A DNA stretch of 64,000 bases from Spirosoma luteum DSM 19990 (lineage in GTDB: Bacteria > Bacteroidota > Bacteroidia > Cytophagales > Spirosomataceae), in NCBI RefSeq assembly GCF_000374065.1, contig NZ_KB893258.1:43180-107179 (forward strand), given 5' to 3'. The notes under the pieces are model-generated. The model was given only the letters and a program-made list of their open reading frames with translations, ran no database searches and had not been told where the DNA came from. The position numbers were made by a program, and so were the translations under genes. Of the stretch, positions 53,398 through 62,322 are shown piece by piece; position 1 is the first letter of the stretch; each line of letters opens with the position of its first letter.

Positions 53398-54462
53398 TCA
53401 ATCAGCCCGAAGCAGCCGTTGCACTGGTTTTTCAATCAGGTAGTATATAAGACAGGCTGCTATCACCAGCAGAATGAACCGAAGCCCGTTATGTGCGATG
53501 CCTATCTTCTGTAAGGCATTGACCAAAACCCCTGTATGAATAAGGTAAAAAGCATAGGAACTCTTGCCCAATACCTGCATCAGGGGATGGGATAGTAACC
53601 GACCTGCTACAGACGGTTGGGTAAGTAGGCCCAGTAAAAACAGACCGATACCGATAGGAAGGAGAATATTGTACACCAGAATTTCACTCCCAATGCTCAG
53701 AACCGGATCTATCGTGAACGGGGACAGACCGGCTTGCCAACCGACGCAGCCAGACAGAACAATCAGCCCTGCCAACGTCGGGTAGGGAACCGCAGGCAGC
53801 CGGTTCTGATGCCACCGCCGGGCCAGCCACAGGCCCACAACAAACTCGAACCCCCGGCCAAAAATGGTGTAGAATAATACGAAGGGGAGCGTACCAACTA
53901 ACCCATGATTCGCCAGTTGGCCAATCGTAGCCCACAACAATACCCCCGTTCCCACCAGACCGGCTGTCAGCCAGAATGGCCCCCAGTACTTCAACCGTAA
54001 AAACAGGAACGGGGCTATCAGGTAGAAACAGACTTCTACGGTCAAACTCCAGCTTTGGGCAATGCCACTGAATTTATAGGTATTAAAGAATCCCTTTAGC
54101 AACGTCACGTTTAGGCTGAATACGAATAAAGACATCGGATGCCCCCGCCAGGTGGTCACGCCAACCGTTATGAGCAACATCAGGACATACAGCGGATAAA
54201 TACGGGCAAAACGGTTTTGCAGATACCGTCGCCACGACCAGTATTCCTGTCTGAAATAAACATCGGCGTACCGGTGATAAATTAGAAAGCCGCTCAGTAC
54301 GAAGAATATAGTCACGCCAATATAGCCCTGGTCATACACCCGATGGGCAATTGTGCCGGTCGACGCTGGATTGTAGTGGTGAAGATAAACCAGGTAGGCA
54401 GCAATGGCCCGCAAGCCAGTCAGGGCTGGGAAATACCGGTCTGGTTTGGAGGAAATGGCCAT
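53398..54462 (-). CDS. Acyltransferase 3 family membrane protein (OafA/YrhL-like)
   Basis: A 354-residue membrane acyltransferase with about ten helices. The N-terminal motif YFPALTGLRAIAAYLVYLHH contains the catalytic histidine region, and later motifs are FFVLSGFLIYHRYADVYFRQ, RNRFARIYPLYVL and FYLIHTGVLVNAL near the end. It should add an acyl group (often acetyl) to a surface polysaccharide or lipid. Its ATG (54460-54462) overlaps the stop of the PorU2-like gene by one base (TAATG), so translation is coupled, which hints that acylation and type IX processing are co-expressed. Confidence 0.88.
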   Translation of the reverse strand: MAISSKPDRYFPALTGLRAIAAYLVYLHHYNPASTGTIAHRVYDQGYIGVTIFFVLSGFLIYHRYADVYFRQEYWSWRRYLQNRFARIYPLYVLMLLITVGVTTWRGHPMSLFVFSLNVTLLKGFFNTYKFSGIAQSWSLTVEVCFYLIAPFLFLRLKYWGPFWLTAGLVGTGVLLWATIGQLANHGLVGTLPFVLFYTIFGRGFEFVVGLWLARRWHQNRLPAVPYPTLAGLIVLSGCVGWQAGLSPFTIDPVLSIGSEILVYNILLPIGIGLFLLGLLTQPSVAGRLLSHPLMQVLGKSSYAFYLIHTGVLVNALQKIGIAHNGLRFILLVIAACLIYYLIEKPVQRLLRAD

Positions 54463-57400
54463 TAGTGGATCAGAACAAGCCGACCGGTCAGACCTGCCGC
54501 CACGGGCCAGGCTGCCGGATTAGTCATAGTAAGCCTAAAGGTATAGACACCCGCCGGAAGCAGCGCACCCGCGTCGGACCGACCGTTCCATCGCCATTCA
54601 TTCAGACCAATGCGAACGGGCGAGTCAAGGTGCCGCACTACCTGCCCGTTCTGGTCGGTGAGGGCAATGGCTAAGCCGTCGGGGACCTGACTGCCGGTGA
54701 GGGTGAAGGAAAAAAGTGTCTGAGAATGGAATGGGTTCGGGTACACCTGCAAACTGGTTAGTGCCGACTCGGCCACGACCTGAAAACTAATCTGATAGGG
54801 AACAGCGCCATTACCAATGGCATCACGGGCAGTGGCCAGCAGATGGTAAGTTCCTTCCGGTAGTAGGGGGGATGGGTAGCGTAGGTGGAACACACTGTCG
54901 GCCCCCATCGCCTGTATAGTCGCTTTTAGCCAGCTAAGCCGCTCAAACGGCGCATTTTTACCGGGGCGTTGCAGGTACAAATCAATACCCGTTGTATCAT
55001 GCCGGATAAGCGAGCGGTTTTCATCGGCTACCAGTACATCAATCTGAGGGCTGGCCGAAACCATGGCCCCATCCGTAATTCGGGCACCATCAAACGCAAC
55101 TTCCAGCAACGGTCCAAACGTGTCGGGCTGTACGAATAGAGGAATACTGAGGGTATTGTTCAGGTAGGCGTACTCGGGCTGGAGGTGCGGATTCACCGTT
55201 AACACAAGCCGGTTGAGGCCCGGTAGTTTTTCGGTGGCAATACGGGTGGTAAATCGAACGGTGTCAAAAGGGGCGGGTGATGGTATCCGCCATTGGCTGG
55301 TTTGTGGGTTCGCTAACCCTGCTGTGTAAATCGTTTGCCGGACCACCAGCGAGTCAACCCCAAAGGCATCGGAACTCAGGTTGATAAACACCATCGGGAT
55401 GGGTACTACAGCACCCTGCTCTACACTGACTGGTAGTACTTTCGCCACCACCAGTTGAAGTTGCCCTTCAGGTAAACCGATGGGGCCGGACGGGGCGTAG
55501 GTGAACGATGCCATTGACCAGGGGGGCAAATCTCCCGCGCTATCGGCCCGCCGAACGCGCCAATAGTAGGATGCATTGGGGCGATTGGGTACGGTAGTCA
55601 GGTAGCTGATACTGTTGCCAGCCATCAGATGCTGTGTTTGTTTGAAGGGTGTGTTGAACTGGTCCGTGCTATCCAGTTCCAGGTCGAACGAATGGTTTAC
55701 ATCACTAAAATACTGCGCGACCAATCGCACGACCGTTGTTTTTACTACGCCACCATTGGGTGGATAAATCAGCACAGGTTGTTGTGGAGCAATACTGATT
55801 TCAACCGTAGCCTGGTTATTATCCCGGTTGGCTTCGGTTTGGGAGTTGGGTAATCCGGCAGGATTGATTGTTACCTCAAACAGATTCTGTCCCTCTGCCA
55901 GCCAGTCGTTGGGAAATAGTATCATCAGGGTATCCCGGTAGGCAACAGATGTTGGTGTGGTTAGGGTAAACACACCCGATTCTTTCCCGTTCACCCACCT
56001 GCGTACCCGAACGGGAAGCTGCCCCGGTCGGTACTGCCCGGCATTCTGAACAACGGCCCGAATGTATACTGAGTCACTCCCGGCTGTCAATGGCCCGCCA
56101 TGGGTATCCTGAACGGTTAGCCCTCCGCTGGTCAGGGCGTAATCGGGTGTTCGAACCGGGAACAGGTGAATAGCCGGGTCGCCCTGCAATACCATTTGCT
56201 GGGCGTTGGCTAAAGCGCGGCCACCCGGTGTTTGAGCCAGTACCCGCCGGATTGTTTCCTGCTGGAGTTGTCCAATGGATTTGTATAGTTGCGTGCTGTC
56301 GGTCAGGAGGGTATAAAATTGCGTGGTATAGTCGTGCATCACTTCCGTGTAACCCAAATGGCTCTGGGCGATGGCCGCAATGGCACCCCGGTTGGGCGTA
56401 AGGACCCAATCCGTCGTCAGCGTTGGGCGGCCAAAAAAGAAATTCCCGATGGCACAGCCATTCACGAGCAGGAGCGGGTATTGGCCCGTATTGTGGTACC
56501 CAAGGGCATCGCTGGAACAAAAACCAATGTCCAGGTCGGTCACGTCCAGACCCGAATGCCCCAAAAAGGTGATTAATCCAGCGCCTTCGTTCACGGGTTT
56601 TGCTAGGGTCAACGGCTCAACCAGGTTGTCCGTTGCTTTTGCAAAAGTCGTTACCCGTGCCCCAAGCGATGGACTTACTGCCTGCTTCTGGTAGGAGTCC
56701 ACTAAGCCCCGAAACAAATCCCGTTCGACTACCGACTGGCCTCCGCTCAGGTGCAGGATGTTCTTACGCCAAAGCGCATTGTCCGACGGACTTTCGTACT
56801 GCTTCACTTTATTGAGGTAGTCGAGTACTTCCTGGGGTGTACCCGCATTGATTCGCCCCGTAGGCAGGGCCGGAATGTCCGGTTCTGGGCCGGACAGACC
56901 AGCGGTAAACGTACCATCTGAGCCGGGGAAACCAGCCGTCATCACCATATCCAACTGAGCCTGCTGCGGGTCGCGCCGGATGCCGGGTGTACTGCGACCA
57001 CGCCCAATCAGAAGCAGATAGGGCACGGCATCACCCCGTTGCTGAAGCATTTGTCGGGCAAACCGCCGGATAGCCAGCGGATGTCTTTCTCCATAACTAT
57101 ACTGGTCGAACAGTTGCTGTATGGTAGCCGTGAGCGTGTCATAACCACCCCCGGCTACCGATGCCCGATAATTGGCATACGCCTGAATCGCGTTGGTTGT
57201 GCCTAGGGTTACGCCGGGCCGAAGCAGAAGATCATGCGTAACAATCAGATACGTTGGTTTGCGATTATGCCAATCTACGAACGATACGGGTCGAATGGCA
57301 GGTGGTTTACGGAACTCGGCGGTGCTGAACAGGGTGCGGGCCGTAGCGGTATTTCGTACCACAACCCGTACTGTGCCAGGATTTGCAGTCGTTGTGGTTC

Positions 57401-58514
57401 CCACCCGAACGGGTGCGTCAGGGTTCGATACATCCCAGAAACGGGTGCCTGGCACTAGGTCCGTTATGTCCAGACGGGAACGTCCCCGTAGAGTGGGTTC
57501 GAGTTGAAATACCGTTTGGGTTTGTCCATTCGTGGTTAACTGCTGCGGATACCGGACCCGGCTGTACGAAACGGAATAATCGTCGGTGGGGGTAGCCTCC
57601 CCGCCGGAAACGGTCGAGACAATCAATCGCCCATCGGGGCCAACATCTGACCAGTTCACTGCGATTTGCCTACGGGAATTAGTATACCCTACAAACCGGG
57701 TACTATCCAGCAACCGCTGACTCGCGGGTGTTGCCCCCACCTGGTAATTTACCCGGTGGTTGCCAACGTCACGGCCCACTAGAAGCAGGTCGACCTGTGG
57801 CGTTGGGCCATTCTTAACCGCGTTGGTCAGTTGAAAAGGGATAGTGAATGGTTTGTCTTTTTGCTGAATTGGTCCTGTGTAGCCTTCGCCCGCTTCGTAA
57901 AAACTGTATTCTATTTTTTGAGGCAGACCAGCCGCCCAGCCGGGATAATTGTCGGTGAATAGTCGTAGGTCCTCAGCCCAGTGGTAGGTTTCCGGAACCA
58001 GATTACTGGTGGTATCGGTGTACGCAGCCATACGTTTACCGGGTTGACCCGCGCCGGTGGACCACGTCAGGAAATAAGCAGTAGTGTCGCTGAAGAGGCT
58101 GTAATAGGGATGAGGCTGGGCCGTGTAGGGTTGGTACAGCAGCGAATCGGGTACCCCATCATTACGCTGTCCGTAAAATTCCAGGAAGTCAGCCGCATCA
58201 AAACGGCCGTCGGCCTCACCATCCACGTAAATGGCCTGCTCCACACCCCGGTGGAAAAGCTGTATGGCACTGGGCCTAATCTGCTGAACCGGTACCCCTG
58301 CCCGTTGTAGTTCGGTTGCAGTCAGGCGATAAATCCCGTTTTCGGCTACTGGTATTTTGTAGTAGGACTGTGCGTAGTTTATCCAGCGCGTAGGGTCGGG
58401 GTCAGTTGGACTGGGTTGGGCTTCTGTCCGGGTAGCAGCCACGATCAACAGCAAGGCTGTAAGACAGACAGCAGCTCCGGTAATAGCCGTGGGCGGGAGG
58501 TTGCTGATTGCCAA
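54462..58514 (-). CDS. PorU2-like type IX secretion sortase (gingipain-type peptidase)
   Basis: A 1,350-residue exported protein. A leader (ITGAAVCLTALLLIVAATRT, cut before EAQ) is followed by an N-terminal beta domain, then a C25 peptidase domain at about residues 440-810. Catalytic residues are likely His652 (LITFLGHSGLD) and Cys686 (LLVNGCAIGNFFFG). Beta-sandwich domains follow, and the C-terminus has a FlgD/sorting-type domain (LQVYPNPFHSQTLFSF, GRSDAGALLPAGVYTFRLT). This is the layout of the PorU2 group, paralogues of the sortase PorU that remove sorting domains from T9SS cargo. It faces the SprB-repeat cargo gene across the acyltransferase. ATG at 58512-58514. Confidence 0.85.
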   Translation of the reverse strand: MAISNLPPTAITGAAVCLTALLLIVAATRTEAQPSPTDPDPTRWINYAQSYYKIPVAENGIYRLTATELQRAGVPVQQIRPSAIQLFHRGVEQAIYVDGEADGRFDAADFLEFYGQRNDGVPDSLLYQPYTAQPHPYYSLFSDTTAYFLTWSTGAGQPGKRMAAYTDTTSNLVPETYHWAEDLRLFTDNYPGWAAGLPQKIEYSFYEAGEGYTGPIQQKDKPFTIPFQLTNAVKNGPTPQVDLLLVGRDVGNHRVNYQVGATPASQRLLDSTRFVGYTNSRRQIAVNWSDVGPDGRLIVSTVSGGEATPTDDYSVSYSRVRYPQQLTTNGQTQTVFQLEPTLRGRSRLDITDLVPGTRFWDVSNPDAPVRVGTTTTANPGTVRVVVRNTATARTLFSTAEFRKPPAIRPVSFVDWHNRKPTYLIVTHDLLLRPGVTLGTTNAIQAYANYRASVAGGGYDTLTATIQQLFDQYSYGERHPLAIRRFARQMLQQRGDAVPYLLLIGRGRSTPGIRRDPQQAQLDMVMTAGFPGSDGTFTAGLSGPEPDIPALPTGRINAGTPQEVLDYLNKVKQYESPSDNALWRKNILHLSGGQSVVERDLFRGLVDSYQKQAVSPSLGARVTTFAKATDNLVEPLTLAKPVNEGAGLITFLGHSGLDVTDLDIGFCSSDALGYHNTGQYPLLLVNGCAIGNFFFGRPTLTTDWVLTPNRGAIAAIAQSHLGYTEVMHDYTTQFYTLLTDSTQLYKSIGQLQQETIRRVLAQTPGGRALANAQQMVLQGDPAIHLFPVRTPDYALTSGGLTVQDTHGGPLTAGSDSVYIRAVVQNAGQYRPGQLPVRVRRWVNGKESGVFTLTTPTSVAYRDTLMILFPNDWLAEGQNLFEVTINPAGLPNSQTEANRDNNQATVEISIAPQQPVLIYPPNGGVVKTTVVRLVAQYFSDVNHSFDLELDSTDQFNTPFKQTQHLMAGNSISYLTTVPNRPNASYYWRVRRADSAGDLPPWSMASFTYAPSGPIGLPEGQLQLVVAKVLPVSVEQGAVVPIPMVFINLSSDAFGVDSLVVRQTIYTAGLANPQTSQWRIPSPAPFDTVRFTTRIATEKLPGLNRLVLTVNPHLQPEYAYLNNTLSIPLFVQPDTFGPLLEVAFDGARITDGAMVSASPQIDVLVADENRSLIRHDTTGIDLYLQRPGKNAPFERLSWLKATIQAMGADSVFHLRYPSPLLPEGTYHLLATARDAIGNGAVPYQISFQVVAESALTSLQVYPNPFHSQTLFSFTLTGSQVPDGLAIALTDQNGQVVRHLDSPVRIGLNEWRWNGRSDAGALLPAGVYTFRLTMTNPAAWPVAAGLTGRLVLIH

Positions 58515-58692
58515 TGGAATGGATGTTTGCGTGTAAACAACTTTAGCAAAAGAGCTACCTCACAAACCTGAATTACGGTTTAGGCAACCCAGGCTACATT
58601 CATTCCGCTGGCAGTGCGATACCAGCGTTTTCCTGAAAAACAGCTACCCATTAACCGGTTGGGGGAAAAGGGATGCGCTTATTTTAGAGGTA

Positions 58693-58959
58693 TCAAAACG
58701 CGGGGGTGATATTTACCGCTTCTACCTTCATTATTTCAGGGACTGCTTTCAGAATAGCCTCTTCCAGCCCCCCTTTAAACGTCATTGCCGACATAGGACA
58801 CGTACCACACGACCCCATCAGTTCGAGCCGCACTACTTTTTCATCCGTCACTTCCAGGATTTTTACGTTCCCGCCATCGGCCGCCAAATAAGGCCGCATA
58901 CTGTCGAGGGCTTTCTCAATCCTGGTGATTAGTTGATCGTTGGTAACTACCGTTTCCAT
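58693..58959 (-). CDS. NifU C-terminal-domain protein (Fe-S scaffold)
   Basis: An 88-residue NifU-type scaffold starting at ATG 58957-58959 (METVVTNDQLITRIEKALDS). The pair Cys51/Cys54 (SCGTCPMSAMTFKGG) holds the iron-sulphur cluster. The longer reading frame from 59229 would read into an intergenic region shared with the Mrp gene's end. It is the usual length for stand-alone NifU proteins. It delivers iron-sulphur clusters to apoproteins and lies 40 bases after the mrp gene on the same strand; the two likely work in one pathway. Confidence 0.9.
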   Translation of the reverse strand: METVVTNDQLITRIEKALDSMRPYLAADGGNVKILEVTDEKVVRLELMGSCGTCPMSAMTFKGGLEEAILKAVPEIMKVEAVNITPAF

Positions 58960-58999
58960 TACAAATTGATTTACGGTAAATTTATACGTTTTATGTGAT

Positions 59000-60103
59000 T
59001 TATGCAACCTCAACCCGCTCAGTACGCTCAACGGTTGCATTGCGGATAGCAACCTGCTGCGCCAGCGCTTCCGCCGTGGCCCGGAAGGCTTCACTGGCAA
59101 CGGGTTCTCCAGCACTGATAGCCGGACGACCTTCGTCACCCGCTTCGCGAATGCTCTGCACGAGTGGAATCTGGCCCAGCAGGGGCACCTCAAACTTGTC
59201 GGCCAGCAGTTGACCACCGCCCTTGCCAAAAAGGTAGTACTTATGATCGGGAAGTTCGGCAGGCGTAAAGAAGGACATGTTCTCTATGACACCGAGCACG
59301 GGTACGTTGATTTGTGGTTGCCGGAACATGGATAACCCTTTGGTTGCATCAGCCAGTGCTACTTTCTGGGGCGTAGTAACGATAATAGCGCCCGTAACCG
59401 GAACAGTCTGCACCAGCGTCAGGTGAATGTCGCCCGTGCCGGGAGGGAGGTCAATGAGCAGGTAATCAAGCTCACCCCAGTCGGCATCGGAGAAGAACTG
59501 CTGCAAGGCCCGACCCGCCATAGTGCCCCGCCAGATGATAGCCTGACCGGGTGCTACGAGAAAACCCATCGACAGTATTTTTATGCCAAACTGCATGACC
59601 GGCTCCATACGCGTTTGCCCATCCTGCTGGAAAATGCGGGGCTGAATGTTCTCCGCACCAAACATGGTTGGCATAGAAGGTCCGTAAATATCTGCATCGA
59701 TGATACCTACTTTAGCCCCCGATTTGTGCAGAGCAATCGCCAGATTAGCCGTGACGGTTGATTTACCAACCCCACCCTTTCCCGATGAAACGGCAATGAT
59801 ATTTTTCACGCCCGGCAACGTGGGGGCGTTGGTCCGGGTTGAGGTCACGTCCGACGTCATATCAATCGTAACCTGGATATTGGCCCCGATATGAGTGTGA
59901 ATGGCATCTTCGCAGCGTTTACGGATAACCTCTTTGAGCGGACAGGCTGGTGTGGTTAGCACCACCGTAAAGCGTACGGAACTAATGCCCAGCGTAACAT
60001 CCTTCACCATATTGAGGGAAACGAGGTCACGCTTCAGGTCGGGTTCTTCAACGGTGCTCAGCGCCCGAAGTACGGCTTCTTTTGATAACTGATAATCAGA
60101 CAT
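59000..60103 (-). CDS. apbC: Mrp/ApbC-type iron-sulphur cluster carrier ATPase
   Basis: A 367-residue P-loop NTPase. I start it at ATG 60101-60103 (MSDYQLSKEAVLRALSTVEE), the usual start; an upstream extension from 60169 has no homology. A MIP18/DUF59 domain (residues 1-85) precedes the deviant Walker A GKGGVGKS at 108-115 and a switch region DADIYGPSMPTMFG. The region that carries C-P-x-C in many Mrp proteins reads NMSFFTPAELPDHKYYLFGK here, with no cysteine pair, as in other Bacteroidota as far as I recall. It probably moves Fe-S clusters, with the NifU-domain protein as partner. Confidence 0.88.
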   Translation of the reverse strand: MSDYQLSKEAVLRALSTVEEPDLKRDLVSLNMVKDVTLGISSVRFTVVLTTPACPLKEVIRKRCEDAIHTHIGANIQVTIDMTSDVTSTRTNAPTLPGVKNIIAVSSGKGGVGKSTVTANLAIALHKSGAKVGIIDADIYGPSMPTMFGAENIQPRIFQQDGQTRMEPVMQFGIKILSMGFLVAPGQAIIWRGTMAGRALQQFFSDADWGELDYLLIDLPPGTGDIHLTLVQTVPVTGAIIVTTPQKVALADATKGLSMFRQPQINVPVLGVIENMSFFTPAELPDHKYYLFGKGGGQLLADKFEVPLLGQIPLVQSIREAGDEGRPAISAGEPVASEAFRATAEALAQQVAIRNATVERTERVEVA

Positions 60104-60165
60104 AGGAATTAAACGTGAGGAGTGAAAAATGGTGTGTTTTTTCGCTGGAGCACCGGCTGTGCTCT

Positions 60166-61167
60166 TCATTCTACACTCTTCATTAGATATTGATTTAAAC
60201 GCCCCCCAACAGCTGCCAGTTCCGCCGAAACGTTTACCCGTTTCGCTAGTGTTTCCAGTTGCGTAAGGAGTCTGGACAGAAATAACCGGTGCGCCGGACT
60301 GTCATCACCGTACAGCGGGCGGTGTGCCAGTGCCTTACGGATTTGCGCCCATTCGGTAATGAAACTGCGAAGGTCGGTATCAAACGCGCTTTCCGCAAAC
60401 TTACTGAAAATATAGTCGTTCGCCTGGGTATTGGGATGAATCATATCCGCTTCATAAAACCGGTAGTCGCGCAAATCGTCCATCATCAGTTCGTAAGCCG
60501 GGAAGTAGTGAACCCAGTTGTTCCAGATGGTAAGCTCGTGCGCAATGACGCGCAACGTTGATTTGCTCACGCTGTTGAGCGGAAGCGTATCGCGCGTATG
60601 CCGAACGGGGCTAACCGTTAACAGTACCTTCAGGCTGGGATTGGCTTTGTGCAGGGTTTTCAGCAGCCTGGTCATATCATCGCGGAGATGGTCGATATGG
60701 TACAGGTATTTCTCAAACAGGGTGCCCGGCATTTTGTGACAATTGGCTACCACCTTGCCCGTTTCAATGTGCCGGTACACCACCGCCGAGCCGAGGGTCA
60801 GCAGTAAAAAGTCTGCCTGCCGAATAGTGCTGGCCGTTGTGGCCAGGGTGGCTTTCAGTTTATCACGAAGTTCGCCCTGACTGTTTGCCCACACCGACGA
60901 ATGAAAGTCGTAGTGAAACCAGACTCCGTCGCGTTCAAGGTATCGGTTTTCATCCGGCATCGTTCCCTGTAGGGCCATCGTTAATAGTTTGGCGATAGAG
61001 ACCGGGTTAAAAATGGTGCCGAATGGGTTATTCAAAACGGTCAGTTTATGGTCGACTAGCCGTTGTCCCATCACCTCGGCAAAGCAGGAGCCAAGGGTCA
61101 CAATTCGGCTCTTCAGGCCGATTCGGGAGGGAAGTGCTTCGGGTGAAAATTCGGTATGAAACTGCAT
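60166..61167 (-). CDS. GSCFA family protein
   Basis: A 333-residue protein starting at ATG 61165-61167 (MQFHTEFSPEALPSRIGLKS); three codons of a longer frame begin at TTG. The family motif GSCFAEVMGQRL is at about residues 27-38 and NNPFGTIFNPVSI follows. The LLTLGSAVVYRH and TVSPVRHTRD stretches fit an SGNH-hydrolase-like fold. GSCFA proteins are thought to be esterase-like but none has a defined substrate known to me. It lies 62 bases upstream of the Mrp gene on the same strand. Confidence 0.85.
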   Translation of the reverse strand: MQFHTEFSPEALPSRIGLKSRIVTLGSCFAEVMGQRLVDHKLTVLNNPFGTIFNPVSIAKLLTMALQGTMPDENRYLERDGVWFHYDFHSSVWANSQGELRDKLKATLATTASTIRQADFLLLTLGSAVVYRHIETGKVVANCHKMPGTLFEKYLYHIDHLRDDMTRLLKTLHKANPSLKVLLTVSPVRHTRDTLPLNSVSKSTLRVIAHELTIWNNWVHYFPAYELMMDDLRDYRFYEADMIHPNTQANDYIFSKFAESAFDTDLRSFITEWAQIRKALAHRPLYGDDSPAHRLFLSRLLTQLETLAKRVNVSAELAAVGGRLNQYLMKSVE

Positions 61168-61182
61168 ACTAAACAAACAAAA

Positions 61183-61205
61183 AAACGGACCATTTGGGTC
61201 CGTTT
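61183..61205 (-). terminator. Rho-independent terminator after the Uma2 fragment
   Basis: AAACGGACC (61183-61191) pairs with GGTCCGTTT (61197-61205) around ATTTG. On the minus strand the stem is followed by a long T-run (TTTTTTTGTTTG). It separates the Uma2 fragment from the GSCFA gene. Confidence 0.85.
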
Positions 61206-61244
61206 CCGTGAAAAGATTTCTTCGCGTAACCTATTGATTATGAG

Positions 61245-61550
61245 CTAAAGAAATAGACTTCTGTGCGCTTTCATAATAGCTTCTTCGTCAAATAAAGCCA
61301 GAACGGAAATTCGATAACCGGCTACCTGTTTTGACTCGATTTCTTCCTGCTGACTAAACGTACCCAAAGCCGTATACTCTTCTAAGTCTGGATCTAATTC
61401 ATACTGCTCTACTGTCTTTTTGCCTGGACGAATGATCCAGTATCCGGCTATTCCATTGGCCGCATAATCGGTAAATCTGACCCCAGGGTCACGTTTGGCA
61501 GTGCCTTTTGATAATACCTTGATCACCAAATCGTGGGTCGGCAATTTCAT
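61245..61550 (-). pseudogene. Truncated Uma2-family (DUF820) endonuclease
   Basis: A 101-residue product with the C-terminal half of Uma2 proteins: HDLVIKVLSKGTAKRD, then FTDYAANGIAGYWIIRPGKK and VEQYELDPDLEEYT. Full-length family members are about 180-190 residues and place this motif near residue 85, so roughly the first half is missing. No matching sequence precedes the ATG at 61548-61550. The nuclease half-site DLVIKVLSKGT is kept but the upstream catalytic residues are gone, so I treat it as a remnant. A terminator hairpin still follows it. Confidence 0.7.
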
Positions 61551-61634
61551 CTGGTCGGGTAAGTAAGAAACAAGGTCGTTACATCGATAGCTGAGTTATT
61601 AGTAACTTAGTTGCCTACATGTACCAGAAACGAA

Positions 61635-62219
61635 ATGGCCAGGGAAACGCTGATCAATTTTATTCAAAGCAACACACCAGGTTCAAGCGCGGCCGTAGTT
61701 GATATCGCCGATAATTTTCAGGAACGGTTTCTATCAAAGAATGAATATTTTCTCAAAGCTGGACGAGTAAGCGACGAATATCTATTTCTGGAAGAAGGAT
61801 GCCTGCGGGCCTTTACACATGACACCAATGGCGATGAAGTAACCACTTATTTCTACTCGAAAGGCAGGTACGTATTTGAGGTATCGTCGCTTTTTATGCG
61901 AACCAGCTCAACCGAAAGCATACAGGCCTTGACTGATTGTAGGGGCTACTCGATTACGTTCGAGCAGCTGAACAGGCTGTTTCATTCCTCCCCTGAATTC
62001 CGGGAATTTGGTCGCATGATGCTCGTAAAAGCCTTTGCGGCTTTCAAACAGCGAACCCTGGAGTTAATCAACAAAAGTGCTGAAGAACGCTACGAAAATT
62101 TGATCAATACCAACAAAGAAGTGTTTCAATACGCCCAGCTCAAACACATCGCGTCCTATCTGGGTGTAACAGACACATCGTTGAGCCGCATTCGGCGCGA
62201 ATTTGCTAAAAAGCACTGA
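61635..62219 (+). CDS. Crp/Fnr-family transcription regulator
   Basis: A 194-residue regulator, starting at ATG 61635 (MARETLINFIQSNTPGSS); the longer frame starts at TTG 61611. The cyclic-nucleotide-type domain occupies about residues 25-125 (LSKNEYFLKAGRVSDEYLFL, EGCLRAFTHDTNGDEVTTYF, RYVFEVSSLFMRTSSTESIQ) and the C-terminal winged helix is about 150-194 (YAQLKHIASYLGVTDTSLSR, RRREFAKKH). The ligand is unknown; the site does not look like a canonical cAMP pocket. A palindrome of FNR/CRP type precedes the next gene, which it likely controls. Confidence 0.87.
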   Translation: MARETLINFIQSNTPGSSAAVVDIADNFQERFLSKNEYFLKAGRVSDEYLFLEEGCLRAFTHDTNGDEVTTYFYSKGRYVFEVSSLFMRTSSTESIQALTDCRGYSITFEQLNRLFHSSPEFREFGRMMLVKAFAAFKQRTLELINKSAEERYENLINTNKEVFQYAQLKHIASYLGVTDTSLSRIRREFAKKH

Positions 62220-62253
62220 TCCTCGTAATTTCTTGACAAATGGTAAATGCGTT

Positions 62254-62269
62254 CTTGTCAATTGGCAAG
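62254..62269 (+). promoter_or_regulatory. Crp/Fnr-type palindrome upstream of the membrane protein gene
   Basis: CTTGTCAATTGGCAAG is a near palindrome (TTG-N8-CAA). Its centre is at 62261.5; a -7 box variant TTCCTTTG at 62291-62298 puts the start of transcription near 62305 and the site near -43, a class II activator position. A single half-site, CTTGACAAA, lies just upstream at about 62232. Confidence 0.55.
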
Positions 62270-62322
62270 TGCCAGTATCGTCAACGGGTCTTCCTTTGCA
62301 TGGTTAACTAACGCGAAAAACC

